Made by a program: the position numbers and the translations under genes
From: Dokdonia pacifica
GTDB lineage: Bacteria > Bacteroidota > Bacteroidia > Flavobacteriales > Flavobacteriaceae
Length of the DNA: 64,000 nucleotides
Direction: 5' to 3'
NCBI RefSeq assembly: GCF_900188275.1
Contig: NZ_FZNY01000001.1
Location: 434,001-498,000 of the forward strand
Part shown: in pieces, positions 43,888 through 53,100 of the stretch
Numbering within the stretch: the first letter of the stretch is position 1
How the letters are laid out: each line of letters opens with the position of its first letter
Notes under the pieces: generated by a model
The model's input: only the letters and a program-made list of their open reading frames with translations
Told to the model about the DNA's origin: nothing
Databases searched by the model: none

Positions 43888-43925
43888 GAAAGTCCTTTAA
43901 GTTATCATAAACTTAAAGGACTTTT
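43888..43925 (+). terminator. Strong terminator after the dipeptidase gene
   Basis: AAAGTCCTTTAAGTT and AACTTAAAGGACTTT form a 15-bp stem with a small loop, followed by TTTCTATTTT. Confidence 0.88.
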
Positions 43926-43956
43926 TCTATTTTAGATAACAACTAACGATACCTTT

Positions 43957-45204
43957 ATGATACTATCACACGAGTCAAGGGCTTATTGGTCTCCTACTAG
44001 TAAACTTGTATTCAGGTTTGTTTGTCTTTATTTTTTGAGCTATATCCTCTTTATATATTGCGGGACACTATTCTTTGAATCACTCTTTGTTTGGGTAGGG
44101 AAAAACATACTACAATCTGAAGGTCGTTTAGAATACTTCTCTACAGGCAGTGGAGATACTACAATGGCATATATAAGTTGGTTAGTACAAGGTACTTTAA
44201 CGATTGTCGGTGTTCTAATATGGTCGTTTTTAGACAGGAAACGTCCTTCGTACAATCAACTTTTCTATTGGTTTATAGTCATACTACGTATGTATCTTGT
44301 ATTACAACTATTTATCTATGGTTTTGCTAAAATATTTAAAGGTCAATTCCCAGGGCCTTCCTTAACGCGTTTATTACAACCTATTGGAGAGATGTCACCT
44401 ATGGGGCTTGCATGGACCTATATGGGACATAGTGAGGGATTCAATATGTTTGTAGGCTGTATGGAAGTACTAGGAGGATTATTACTAATCCCTCGCAAAA
44501 CAATTACACTTGGAGCTATTGTTACTACAGGAGTCATGTTACAAGTACTTATGATGAACCTATTTTATGATATTCCTGTTAAGTTATTTTCTGCACATCT
44601 GATGATGATGGCATTAGTAATTTTTATGGCAGATTGGAAACGATGTAAGCAAGTATTTATCAAAAACGAAACCGCACACGCTATTAATTACTACAAGATT
44701 TCTGAAGATTCTCATTACAAAAAAATGGTTTTTTGGAGTAAGATCATACTCGTATTAATTTTATGTAGCGCCTTGTCTTATAGCGGATATCAAAGAGAAC
44801 ATACCTATGGAGACAAAAGAGAAAAACCCGCATTATATGGTATATGGGAAGCAGATACGTTTGTGAAAAATAATGACACACTACCTCCATTAATTACAGA
44901 TGCAACACGTTGGAGATATTTAATTATAGATCGTAAAGGCCATGCTACTCTCCAATTTATGAATGATCAAAAAAAGCGCATGACATTACATATCGATACC
45001 ATAAAAGAGCAGCTTACTTTATATGAAGGAGAATGGGAGTTAAGTGATAACTTTACCTACATGCATTCTGATGATGCACTACATATAAAAGGAAAGCTTT
45101 ATGGAGATACGTTAGATATCCGTCTTAAAGCAAAAGATTTACGTGATTTTGAACTCATAACCCGTGACTTTCATTGGATTAATGAAACGCCTTATAATAA
45201 GTGA
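43957..45204 (+). CDS. Membrane protein, DoxX-like in its N-terminal part
   Basis: 415 aa. About seven hydrophobic segments in residues 20-280, with 'LFIYGFAKIFKGQFPGPSLT' and 'GLAWTYMGHSEGFNMFVGCM', a pattern known from DoxX-like membrane proteins of Bacteroidota. The last ~130 residues are a soluble beta-rich domain ('GIWEADTFVKNNDTLPPL'). Function unknown. The next gene follows after about 80 bp. Confidence 0.65.
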   Translation: MILSHESRAYWSPTSKLVFRFVCLYFLSYILFIYCGTLFFESLFVWVGKNILQSEGRLEYFSTGSGDTTMAYISWLVQGTLTIVGVLIWSFLDRKRPSYNQLFYWFIVILRMYLVLQLFIYGFAKIFKGQFPGPSLTRLLQPIGEMSPMGLAWTYMGHSEGFNMFVGCMEVLGGLLLIPRKTITLGAIVTTGVMLQVLMMNLFYDIPVKLFSAHLMMMALVIFMADWKRCKQVFIKNETAHAINYYKISEDSHYKKMVFWSKIILVLILCSALSYSGYQREHTYGDKREKPALYGIWEADTFVKNNDTLPPLITDATRWRYLIIDRKGHATLQFMNDQKKRMTLHIDTIKEQLTLYEGEWELSDNFTYMHSDDALHIKGKLYGDTLDIRLKAKDLRDFELITRDFHWINETPYNK

Positions 45205-45286
45205 TCGTAGTATATTCAAACACATAGGCTGTAACATCCTTGATCATTGGTATACACATATGTATAACACAAAACCAAAACACTAT

Positions 45287-45814
45287 ATGAATACACTATT
45301 GACCAAACTCAACTTACTTACAACTACTACTATTGAACTTCCTATAGAAAAATACAATTTCGTTTCCATTGTAAATGCGAGTATTGATCATAGTGATTTA
45401 GGTTATTTTTCTGATATGGGAGATATTTTTTCTTCTAGTAAAGCTGAGTATAAAGGTCATATCAATTCTTACGGTTTTAAGTTAAAGAAAAAGCGAAAGT
45501 TTTTTGATTATAATATGAATTTTGCAACAGCAGAAGGGCGTTTTACCCAACAAGGAGATACCTTAAAAATCAATGTGGAAATCAATGGTTTTTTAAATCG
45601 AATGATTCCTTTTATTATACTAGTTCCTATATTTTATCTCCTTTTTTTTATTATGACATTACAAGGTGGTGGTCCTGAAGCTTCTATTATTGCTATCCCA
45701 TTTTTACTAATACACGGACTATTTATGATTGGAATCCCTTACTTTATAATGCGGCGATCTGTGAAACGCATGCAGTATGAATTAGAAAGAGATTTCTATT
45801 TTATGATTAAATAA
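45287..45814 (+). CDS. Hypothetical membrane protein
   Basis: 175 aa from the ATG at 45287; in-frame upstream starts exist (45164, 45260) but overlap the previous gene or give an unlikely N-terminus. It has a central polar part and two C-terminal membrane segments ('MIPFIILVPIFYLLFFIMTL' and 'FLLIHGLFMIGIPYFIM'). No family recognised. It sits 11 bp before the DNA alkylation repair gene. Confidence 0.6.
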   Translation: MNTLLTKLNLLTTTTIELPIEKYNFVSIVNASIDHSDLGYFSDMGDIFSSSKAEYKGHINSYGFKLKKKRKFFDYNMNFATAEGRFTQQGDTLKINVEINGFLNRMIPFIILVPIFYLLFFIMTLQGGGPEASIIAIPFLLIHGLFMIGIPYFIMRRSVKRMQYELERDFYFMIK

Positions 45815-45825
45815 TAATGGCCTAA

Positions 45826-46548
45826 ATGCAATACATCACTAGAAAATCTGACATACGAATACGACTTCAAGAATGCCTTCAGGCATATGATGAAGAAGGC
45901 TTAATTACCTCTTGTGATGTTACGTATAAAACACTCTTATCTCATAAAGTAAAATTTCCTTTATTAGAGTTTTGTGGTGAGCAATTCTATGAACATTTAC
46001 TTGAGATAGATCATATCCAGTTTTGTGATCACATTCAATCTCTAAAAACAGAAGGAGGAAATGTGATTTTAGGAATCATGTTACAAAAACGTCTAGATCA
46101 TCATTATGAAGAGTCTATACAAAAAGCCACCGCATATATTGCAGATGCAGATATGTGGTATGTATGTGATATCATTGGGGAACGTGTTTGGGGTGTTTCC
46201 CTTTTGCAAACTCCAGAAAAAACAATGGCAGTCATAGAAGCAAAAACACATCACGAGAGTCATTGGGTGATTAGATCACTAGGTGCTGGAATACACTATG
46301 CCATTAAAAAAGGATTACCCAAAGTATATGTGAAAATGTTATTTGATCTTTTACTAACTTGTGCCAACACTACCAATAAAGAAATACGTCAAGGTATCGG
46401 ATGGGCTGCAAAAACAACAGCAAAATTTCATCCTGATATTATACGCTTTCGCGAAAGCGAACTCAACAACACACAAAACGTAGCCAACTGGTTTCGAAAA
46501 AAAGTAGCTATCGGATTAGAAAGACATCAGCATGCCAAGGGAAATTGA
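45826..46548 (+). CDS. DNA alkylation repair protein (AlkD-like)
   Basis: 240 aa made of short helical pairs as in HEAT-repeat AlkD glycosylases. 'WYVCDIIGERVWG', 'HESHWVIRSLGAGIHYAI' and 'EIRQGIGWAAKTTAKFHPD' are family-like. It overlaps the radical SAM gene by 17 bp, so the pair is translated together. The host palindrome at 46444-46459 is read as part of 'IRFRESE'. Confidence 0.75.
   Translation: MQYITRKSDIRIRLQECLQAYDEEGLITSCDVTYKTLLSHKVKFPLLEFCGEQFYEHLLEIDHIQFCDHIQSLKTEGGNVILGIMLQKRLDHHYEESIQKATAYIADADMWYVCDIIGERVWGVSLLQTPEKTMAVIEAKTHHESHWVIRSLGAGIHYAIKKGLPKVYVKMLFDLLLTCANTTNKEIRQGIGWAAKTTAKFHPDIIRFRESELNNTQNVANWFRKKVAIGLERHQHAKGN
46444..46459. repeat. Host palindrome CGCTTTCGCGAAAGCG, copy 2
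   Basis: Perfect copy near the 3' end of the AlkD-like gene. Confidence 0.85.
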
Positions 46549-47419
46549 AATCAAATCAGTACTCAACAAAACCAAACAACGGGATACCTGGTTTCTGGAT
46601 GATTACACGGTAAATCTTTACAGCAGTTGTTCTTTTAACTGTTTGTATTGCTACATACGAGGAAGTAAATACGGAACCAATCTAGAAGCGAGTCTTTCGG
46701 TAAAAACTAATGCGATCGAAGTCTTAGATAGACAATTGTATAATCGGGCTAAAAAAGAACAATACGGAATCATCGTTCTATCATCTGCTACAGATCCCTA
46801 TTTGCAAATTGAAAAAAAATACGAGCTCACCCGACAAGCCCTGCAACTTATTGCAAAGTATAAATTTCCTGTTCATGTGATTACAAAATCCGATATGATA
46901 GCTAGGGATTATGACTTATTACATCACATTGATAAAAATGCAATACTCCCCAATGATTTAAAAAGTACTTTAGGACGTGGCGTCATTGTTTCGTATTCTT
47001 TTAGCACACTTGATAATGCCACTGCTCGTATTTTTGAACCAGGCGCCACAGCACCTTCCTTACGATTACAAAGTTTTAAAAACACCCTACAAGAAGGGTT
47101 TTTATCTGGGGTAAGTTTGATGCCGCTACTTCCCTTTATTTCTGACACAACGGCACACCTTGATCTATTATTTTCAACCTTTAAAGAATGCAATGCACAC
47201 TATGTATTACCTGCAACACTTACACTATTTGGTCATGAAAAAGCAGCTAGCAAAACATTAATGCTCCAAGCTATACAAAAACACTACCCAGAACTTTTAC
47301 CAAAATATCAGAAATATTTTCAATATGGCTCGGAAATGCCTGCTTATTACAAAGCAGCTTTTGCAAAAAAAATGAAAGAACTCGCTGTACAATATGAAAT
47401 AAAATCATCCATTTTGTAA
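46532..47419 (+). CDS. Radical SAM protein, SplB (spore photoproduct lyase)-like
   Basis: 295 aa. The cluster motif C-x3-C-x2-C appears as 'SCSFNCLYCYIRGSKYG' near residue 35, with 'SSATDPYLQIEKKYELTRQA' and 'SLMPLLPFISDT' as in SplB/Rv2578c-type radical SAM proteins. It overlaps an alkylation repair gene, which supports a DNA repair role. The C-terminal cysteine expected in true photoproduct lyases is not obvious, so the reaction is open. Confidence 0.82.
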   Translation: MPREIEIKSVLNKTKQRDTWFLDDYTVNLYSSCSFNCLYCYIRGSKYGTNLEASLSVKTNAIEVLDRQLYNRAKKEQYGIIVLSSATDPYLQIEKKYELTRQALQLIAKYKFPVHVITKSDMIARDYDLLHHIDKNAILPNDLKSTLGRGVIVSYSFSTLDNATARIFEPGATAPSLRLQSFKNTLQEGFLSGVSLMPLLPFISDTTAHLDLLFSTFKECNAHYVLPATLTLFGHEKAASKTLMLQAIQKHYPELLPKYQKYFQYGSEMPAYYKAAFAKKMKELAVQYEIKSSIL

Positions 47420-47451
47420 GGATTAAAAAAAGTAACTGACTATTAAAAATG

Positions 47452-47490
47452 AACAGACTTGTCTGTTTTTAGAAATTTATTCTATATTTG
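47452..47490 (+). promoter_or_regulatory. Promoter and operator of the TetR-type gene
   Basis: Operator dyad AACAGAC-TT-GTCTGTT (47452-47467) overlaps the TTG box (47459-47461). A 21-bp spacer leads to TATATTTG (47483-47490). The same core ACAGACTTGTCTGT recurs before the dehydrogenase gene, so the TetR protein probably binds both. Confidence 0.75.
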
Positions 47491-47559
47491 CATTATGAAA
47501 TAAGCATAAACAAAATTAGTTTTTTGTTTATTCACCGAAATAATTAAACTTTTTAATAG

Positions 47560-48120
47560 ATGAAACACAATCTTGTCAGACAAACTATTATAGAAACGGC
47601 TTCTCGTTTATTTTACGAGAAGGGCTATAATCTGACAGGTATTAATGAGATTATTAAAGAAGCTGGTATCGCCAAGGCAACCCTTTATAACCACTTTCGA
47701 TCTAAAGAAGAGATTTGTATTGCTTATTTACAATACAAGGATCAATTATTCTTTGAGCAATTAAAACCATTTATTTCAACCTATACGCCTGGAAAAGATC
47801 AGCTTATTGCTTTATTTGATTTTCTGGCTGCATTTTATAATCAGAATGATTTTAATGGATGTTGGTGTTTAAATACGATTTCTGAAATTCCTAAAGAAAA
47901 CAAAGAAATCCGAGCTGTAATTCAGAATGGGAAAGAAACACTTATCAACTATATAGAAGGACTCTTAGCCGCCATTCCTGAACTTACAGAAGCAGATCAA
48001 AAAGTATATGCAAAGCAAATATATGTGCTTTATGAAGGAGGGCTTTCAGAAAGTCATTTACATCAAGAAATATGGCCTATTGAAACCGCTCGTGGGCTTT
48101 GTGAAAAATTAATAGCATAA
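47560..48120 (+). CDS. TetR-family transcriptional regulator
   Basis: 186 aa. N-terminal HTH '[20 protein letters not shown]' followed by '[20 protein letters not shown]', typical TetR. The C-terminal ligand domain contains '[11 protein letters not shown]', like regulators of short-chain dehydrogenase or oxidative-stress genes. It autoregulates, judging by the operator at 47452, and a matching operator precedes the next gene. Confidence 0.88.
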   Translation: MKHNLVRQTIIETASRLFYEKGYNLTGINEIIKEAGIAKATLYNHFRSKEEICIAYLQYKDQLFFEQLKPFISTYTPGKDQLIALFDFLAAFYNQNDFNGCWCLNTISEIPKENKEIRAVIQNGKETLINYIEGLLAAIPELTEADQKVYAKQIYVLYEGGLSESHLHQEIWPIETARGLCEKLIA

Positions 48121-48138
48121 AAAAATTTATCAATAAAA

Positions 48139-48156
48139 AGACAGACTTGTCTGTCT
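48139..48156 (+). promoter_or_regulatory. Second TetR operator, before the dehydrogenase gene
   Basis: AGACAGAC-TT-GTCTGTCT, an 18-bp dyad sharing the 14-bp core with 47452-47467. It lies 33 bp before the dehydrogenase start. Confidence 0.75.
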
Positions 48157-48188
48157 ATAATTTAAACTTTAAAATAAATAAACACACA

Positions 48189-48929
48189 ATGGAAAACAAC
48201 AAAACAGCATTAGTAATAGGCGGTACCAGCGGTATCGGTCTTGCAACAGTAGAAAATTTACTAAATGAAGGTGTAACTGTACATATTGCAGGGCGTACAC
48301 CTAGCAAAGTAGCAGATGCACCTAACCTTGTAAAGCATCAGTTGGATATTACAGATACCACGGCTGTACAAAACTTTACAAATGAAGTAGCTGGTTGGAA
48401 TAACCTAGACTATCTCGTAAATGCATCAGGTATTTTTGGACCAAAAGCTTTCTTAGATCACACACAAGAAGATTATGATTCATATCAAGATCTAAATAGA
48501 GGGTTCTTTTTTATCACACAAGCTGCTGCTAAAAAGATGAAAGAAACACAAGGAGGCGCTATTGTAAATGTAGGTTCTATGTGGGCAAAACAGGCTGTAA
48601 AAGCAACGCCTTCTTCTGCATATTCTATGCAAAAAGCAGGGTTACACTCACTAACACAACACTTAGCCATGGAACTTGCCGATGATAATATTAGAGTAAA
48701 TGCAGTATCTCCAGCTGTAGTATCTACTCCTGTGTATCATGGTGTTTTTGGAGGAAAAGAAGAAGCAGAAAAAGCATTAGAAGGTTTTCACGGTTTCCAT
48801 CCTATAGGACGTAATGGTACGCCTCAAGATGTAGCCGATAGTATTACATTCTTACTTTCAGACAAAGCATCATGGGTAACAGGTGCTATCTGGGATATCG
48901 ATGGGGGTGTACGCGCAGGACGTAATTAA
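48189..48929 (+). CDS. Short-chain dehydrogenase/reductase (SDR)
   Basis: 246 aa from the ATG at 48189, which follows the operator. Cofactor loop 'GGTSGIG' near residue 12, 'NASGIFG' near residue 81, and catalytic '[12 protein letters not shown]' (Tyr-x3-Lys) near residue 145. C-terminal '[15 protein letters not shown]' is typical. It probably reduces a carbonyl substrate sensed by the TetR protein. A degraded copy of its last ~60 bp lies at 49414-49476. Confidence 0.9.
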   Translation: MENNKTALVIGGTSGIGLATVENLLNEGVTVHIAGRTPSKVADAPNLVKHQLDITDTTAVQNFTNEVAGWNNLDYLVNASGIFGPKAFLDHTQEDYDSYQDLNRGFFFITQAAAKKMKETQGGAIVNVGSMWAKQAVKATPSSAYSMQKAGLHSLTQHLAMELADDNIRVNAVSPAVVSTPVYHGVFGGKEEAEKALEGFHGFHPIGRNGTPQDVADSITFLLSDKASWVTGAIWDIDGGVRAGRN

Positions 48930-48944
48930 TTTTCACTTTAGTAA

Positions 48945-48971
48945 GGGCAATACATATTTTAAGTATTGCCC
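48945..48971 (+). terminator. Terminator after the SDR gene
   Basis: GGGCAATAC (48945-48953) and GTATTGCCC (48963-48971) form a 9-bp stem with a 9-nt loop, followed by ATATTTTAATTTT. Confidence 0.8.
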
Positions 48972-48997
48972 ATATTTTAATTTTAAAATAGATCTAT

Positions 48998-49303
48998 ATG
49001 TATGATATGAATCACCTAAAGAAGTTAGGTACATTAGGAAAAAATGCAGAACAAGCAATGAAAGCTTTTCAGCAATTAGATCAAACTGCACTTGCAGATG
49101 GGGTTATCCCAAAAAAATATAAGGAGTTAATAGCCATTGCTGTTGCACTCACTACACAATGTCCATATTGTTTGGAAATTCACAAAAAACATGCAATTGA
49201 TGCTGGAGCAACACAAGAAGAACTTTCTGAAGTTACTTTTGTGGCAGCTGCATTACGAGCAGGAGCTGCAGTAGTTCATGGTACGCACTTAATGAACAAT
49301 TAA
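48998..49303 (+). CDS. AhpD/carboxymuconolactone-decarboxylase-family protein
   Basis: 101 aa. The AhpD-type redox motif 'CPYCLEIHKKHAIDAGA' (C-x2-C-x3-H) is intact around residues 59-67, with 'AAALRAGAAVVHGTHL' at the end. Such proteins act as small peroxidase or thiol-based detoxifiers. Placement just after the SDR fits a TetR-controlled stress response. Complete for the family. Confidence 0.87.
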   Translation: MYDMNHLKKLGTLGKNAEQAMKAFQQLDQTALADGVIPKKYKELIAIAVALTTQCPYCLEIHKKHAIDAGATQEELSEVTFVAAALRAGAAVVHGTHLMNN

Positions 49304-49413
49304 TACAGTTTACATATCAAAATGTAAACGATAATGCATTGCCATACGCATGTAAACATTACCTCATTTTATCAAAAACTTCATTATAACCAATAAACTA
49401 GTTCCTATAATGA

Positions 49414-49476
49414 AGCTTCATGGGTAACAGTTGCTATCTGAGATATCGATGGGGATGTACGTGCAAGACGTAATTA
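49414..49476 (+). pseudogene. Degraded duplicate of the SDR 3' end
   Basis: About 63 bp match 48867-48929 (the SDR codons from 'SWVTGAIWD' to the end) with only a few mismatches, but nothing else of the gene is present and the frame is interrupted (TGA for the Trp codon). It is the tail of a lost tandem SDR copy. Confidence 0.75.
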
Positions 49477-49501
49477 CATATATCGTACTAAGTACAAATC
49501 G

Positions 49502-49532
49502 TAAAGGTCTTCTTAAAAAGAGGGCCTTTTTT
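49502..49532 (+). terminator. Terminator before the blaI-type gene
   Basis: AAAGGTC pairs with GGGCCTTT around a loop, followed by a T-run. Confidence 0.65.
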
Positions 49533-49546
49533 GTTAAAGTTTTGCT

Positions 49547-49585
49547 CTACACTTGTAGAATTAAAATTTTATTCTACATTTGTAG
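49547..49585 (+). promoter_or_regulatory. BlaI-type promoter with two operators
   Basis: CTACACTTGTAG (49547-49558) and CTACATTTGTAG (49574-49585) are dyads of the TACA/TGTA type known for BlaI/MecI. The first contains the TTG box (49553-49555) and the second the TACATTTG box (49575-49582), with a 19-bp spacer, so bound repressor would cover both promoter elements. Confidence 0.8.
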
Positions 49586-49611
49586 AGTTAATTCTAAAAA
49601 TGTAGAAAGAA

Positions 49612-49983
49612 ATGGCATTATCTGCTTCAGAAGAACAACTCATGCAACTCCTTTGGAAACAAGAGCGTGCATTTATGAAAGATCTCATAGATGCATATCC
49701 AGAGCCAAAACCTGCTACCACGACTATAGCCACCTTGCTGAAAAGAATGCAGGATAAAAATTTTGTAGACTACAAGCAATATGGACGTTCAAGAGAATAT
49801 TTTCCACTTGTAAAGAAGACCGACTATTTCTCTAAACACGTAAACGGACTTATTAAAAATTTCTTTAACGACTCTGCTTCCCAGTTTGCATCTTTCTTTA
49901 CACAAGAAACAGATCTAAGTGAGAAAGAATTGGAAGAATTAAGAGGGATTATAGACCATCAACTTAAAAAGAAAAAGCAATGA
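49612..49983 (+). CDS. BlaI/MecI/CopY-family repressor
   Basis: 123 aa. Winged helix 'LSASEEQLMQLLWKQERAFM' and 'TTTIATLLKRMQDKNFVDY' match BlaI-type repressors, and a C-terminal dimerisation helix carries the usual cleavage-prone region. Its stop overlaps the blaR1-like start (ATGA), the normal pairing. The double operator upstream suggests autoregulation. Confidence 0.9.
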   Translation: MALSASEEQLMQLLWKQERAFMKDLIDAYPEPKPATTTIATLLKRMQDKNFVDYKQYGRSREYFPLVKKTDYFSKHVNGLIKNFFNDSASQFASFFTQETDLSEKELEELRGIIDHQLKKKKQ

Positions 49984-52982
49984 TTACTACATATCTTATA
50001 AAAAGCACCTTGTGTCTTGCGGTTTTGTTTGGGTTTTATAAAATCGTATTAGAAGCAAAAGCACTCCATCATTTTAAACGGTATTATTTATTAGCCAGTC
50101 TTATTTTTTCATTAACCATACCGCTCATAACGTTTACATACACTACTACAGAGGCGCCTCAAGAGATTTGGATAGGTGAATTTGCACAGGCATGGGATCA
50201 AACCGCTCTACCTACACAATCATTACCTGTAGAAGAAAAAACAAATTACCTTCCTTATATTTTATGGGCTATATATGGATTAGGAACACTTATTTTTGGA
50301 GGGCGATTTTTATTAAATTTAATTCGCTTAAAGCGAAAAATCACAACGGCAGAAACCCATAATCATAGAGATTTTACATTAGCGCTCTTACAACAGTCTA
50401 TCATTCCACACTCTTTTTTGAAGTATATTTTTCTTTCGCGAAAGCGTTATGAAAATAAGGAAATCCCCTCAGAAGTTATAGCTCATGAAGCTACGCATGT
50501 ACGTCAAAAACATTCTTTAGACATCTTATTTATAGAATTTTTGCAAGTAGTATTTTGGTTTAATCCGTTGTTTTGGATGACCAAAAAATCAATCACGCTT
50601 AATCATGAATTTCTAGCAGATCAAGGTGCCATTCAAGAACAACATGATATATACCAATATCAACATATACTCTTAAACTATGCAAGTAGTGCTCATCACA
50701 CTACTCTTGAGAGTCCATTTAATTATTCATCAACAAAAAAACGAATTCTTATGTTATCACAATCATTTAACCGAAAGCGACTTGCTTTAAGTGCGCTACT
50801 ACTTATTCCCATTATTGCTGGCTGTATTTTGGTCTTTAATCAAGGGATTATTGCACAACCATCTGACGAAGCTTATGAAGAAAACGCTGATCCTAAAATT
50901 TATGCACGAAGTATTGAACTTGAAATTACTTCAGATGGCAACTATATAGTAGACGAATTAAAAACCACAAAAAACGATTTACAAAAAACCTTAGCGTCTT
51001 TGCATACAGATCTTACCAAAGAGCAACGTGATCGTGTTATTAATATTCACGTTTCATCAGAAAAAAATATTCCTTATGAAGATCTAGTATTCATTCAAAA
51101 AGTTGCTAAAGATTATGGATATCATAGAATAGTGACACCAGAGGAAGAGATTATTCGTTCAAAAGGAAATGTTCCTATGATACAGAATACTGCGGGAACA
51201 ACAACATCGAGTGCTAAAAACATCACATTAGAAATAATAGAATATGGTAAGTACCGTATTAATGGAAAAGCAGCTACAAATGAAAATTTTTCTGAAGTAT
51301 TACATACGTTTAATGCTGATCTTACCAAAGAAGAGCGTCAAAATACTGTAAATGTTACTATAACCGCAATAGGAACTGATAATATGGATCAGGTAAAAGA
51401 AATTAGGGATCGGCTTGTCGATTACGGCATCAAACAACTTCATATTCCTAGAAGTATTATAGCGCCTAATCAAACTAAAGATAATTATTTAGCCTCTAGA
51501 CATCCATCAAAACAAGATATGACCAGATGGCTAGATGCGAGTCAATATGGGGTTTGGTTAGATGGCGTTCAAATTAAAAATGACGTATTAAAAAAATATC
51601 ATCCAGACGATCTTCCTTATTTTATTGAAAGCAAATTAGAAAAGAATGCCTATAACTATGGAAAGCATTATGTGCAGGTAAATATTATGACAAATCCTTA
51701 CTGGCAAGAAAAACGTGGTGTAGGATTTCCTTCTACACTTAGTGTAGACTTAAATACAACAAAAGGTATACGTCTAAAACCTGTAAGTCAACAACAACAA
51801 AGTTCGCAAAACTATGCTACTGAGTATGTAAAGGGCGCAGAAAGAAATGGAAAAAAAGCTTTTGTAATCGAAATTAAAAATAACAAAGTCTTTGTAAATG
51901 GAAAAGCTTCTTCTGTAAACACACTTCGTAGTGATATAGATGCGATTACTAAAGGTTGGGAAGAAACTGATTATACAGAATCATATCCATCTATACTCGT
52001 TAAAAACCCTGATAAAGGTTTTCTTAAAAAATTAAATGCAGAGTTTTTAAAAACGAATTATTCAAAAGCAAACGGAGGAATGGAGTTATTACCGCCACCT
52101 CCGCCACCAGCTCCACCTGCACCAAAAGCGCCTTCTCAATTACCACCACCGCCACCACCGCCAAGTGTAGAGGAACATCTTAAAAGCATGAATGATATAG
52201 GAGGTGTGTTTTATTATGAAGACAAACAGGTAACTTTTGAAAAAGCAGTAAGTCTTGTAAAAGCAAATGAAAACCTTAATGTACAGACAAGACATCCTTA
52301 TACAACTGCTCCTAAAACCTATATTTCTGCAAAGCCTATTGTTGTAGAAGTTCAAGAACAGAGCAAAAAACCTGTCACTAAAAAAGATATTAGTGTTTAC
52401 AATAAACTTGCAAAAAAGTACGGCAAAAACCCTGAAGGAAAAATACTAAAATCTGAGGTGGCTTTTATGTATGAGATTTATAGCAGAATGACAAAAACGC
52501 AAAAGAAAAATGCTGAACCCTATCCTGCGCTTCCTCCTCCACCGCCACCTGCACCAGTAAAGATTGAGGTAAAAGAAAAAAAATCAAAATCTGGTCAAGA
52601 AATGGCCTTAAAAATAATACCACCAATATCTGCTAAAGACACTAAATTTTCCTATCAAGGAAAAGTATTATCAACGCAAGAAGCACTAGATTATTTAAGT
52701 ACACACCAATATGGTGTAAAAAACCAAGATACTTATAATGCTACTTTATATAGACTTACTGACAAAGAAATACAATATAATTTAGACTCAGGAATGGACA
52801 ATAACATCTATGCAAGTGACTATGAGGGATTAAAGAAAAAAACTAGAAAGTTCCGTTATAAAGGAGAGGAATTATCTATCGCAGAAGGTGAAAAATTATT
52901 ATTAGCTAGACCCACTATTGTTACAGGAAGAAGACTTGCTGAAAATGAGAAAGAAATAACCATCCTTTTAGCAGATATTTAA
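49980..52982 (+). CDS. BlaR1-like M56 membrane metalloprotease with long repeat-bearing C-terminus
   Basis: 1000 aa. Membrane segments at about 1-20, 32-50, 92-112 and 268-290; protease motif 'HEATH' (residues 169-173) with 'NHEFLADQ' near 208, as in M56. The part after residue 300 is not a penicillin-binding domain. It holds three modules of the type 'xIxLEIxxxGxYxVNGK' (near 310, 415, 627), Pro-rich linkers (near 703-722 and 850), and three shorter 'KFxYxGKxxSxxEAxxxL' units (near 738, 889, 957). The ligand is unknown; a cell-envelope signal is likely. Confidence 0.85.
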   Translation: MITTYLIKSTLCLAVLFGFYKIVLEAKALHHFKRYYLLASLIFSLTIPLITFTYTTTEAPQEIWIGEFAQAWDQTALPTQSLPVEEKTNYLPYILWAIYGLGTLIFGGRFLLNLIRLKRKITTAETHNHRDFTLALLQQSIIPHSFLKYIFLSRKRYENKEIPSEVIAHEATHVRQKHSLDILFIEFLQVVFWFNPLFWMTKKSITLNHEFLADQGAIQEQHDIYQYQHILLNYASSAHHTTLESPFNYSSTKKRILMLSQSFNRKRLALSALLLIPIIAGCILVFNQGIIAQPSDEAYEENADPKIYARSIELEITSDGNYIVDELKTTKNDLQKTLASLHTDLTKEQRDRVINIHVSSEKNIPYEDLVFIQKVAKDYGYHRIVTPEEEIIRSKGNVPMIQNTAGTTTSSAKNITLEIIEYGKYRINGKAATNENFSEVLHTFNADLTKEERQNTVNVTITAIGTDNMDQVKEIRDRLVDYGIKQLHIPRSIIAPNQTKDNYLASRHPSKQDMTRWLDASQYGVWLDGVQIKNDVLKKYHPDDLPYFIESKLEKNAYNYGKHYVQVNIMTNPYWQEKRGVGFPSTLSVDLNTTKGIRLKPVSQQQQSSQNYATEYVKGAERNGKKAFVIEIKNNKVFVNGKASSVNTLRSDIDAITKGWEETDYTESYPSILVKNPDKGFLKKLNAEFLKTNYSKANGGMELLPPPPPPAPPAPKAPSQLPPPPPPPSVEEHLKSMNDIGGVFYYEDKQVTFEKAVSLVKANENLNVQTRHPYTTAPKTYISAKPIVVEVQEQSKKPVTKKDISVYNKLAKKYGKNPEGKILKSEVAFMYEIYSRMTKTQKKNAEPYPALPPPPPPAPVKIEVKEKKSKSGQEMALKIIPPISAKDTKFSYQGKVLSTQEALDYLSTHQYGVKNQDTYNATLYRLTDKEIQYNLDSGMDNNIYASDYEGLKKKTRKFRYKGEELSIAEGEKLLLARPTIVTGRRLAENEKEITILLADI
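50433..50446. repeat. Host palindrome, copy 3 (14 of 16 bp)
   Basis: CTTTCGCGAAAGCG inside the blaR1-like gene, read as 'LSRKRY'. Confidence 0.8.
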
Positions 52983-53009
52983 TTATAATTTTATAAAACA
53001 GCATACCTT

Positions 53010-53034
53010 AAAAGCTCACTAATAGTGAGCTTTT
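53010..53034 (+). terminator. Terminator after the blaR1-like gene
   Basis: AAAAGCTCACT-AAT-AGTGAGCTTTT, an 11-bp perfect stem followed by CTTTTT. Confidence 0.88.
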
Positions 53035-53100
53035 CTTTTTATATATCTTTACAAAAAGCAATCATATATCTTACAATACATATCAAAATTTATTAATAGT

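Noticed and set aside
49431-49757. 108-codon plus-strand frame before the blaI-type gene
   Set aside because: Overlaps the SDR remnant, a terminator, the operators and the start of the real blaI-type gene in another frame.
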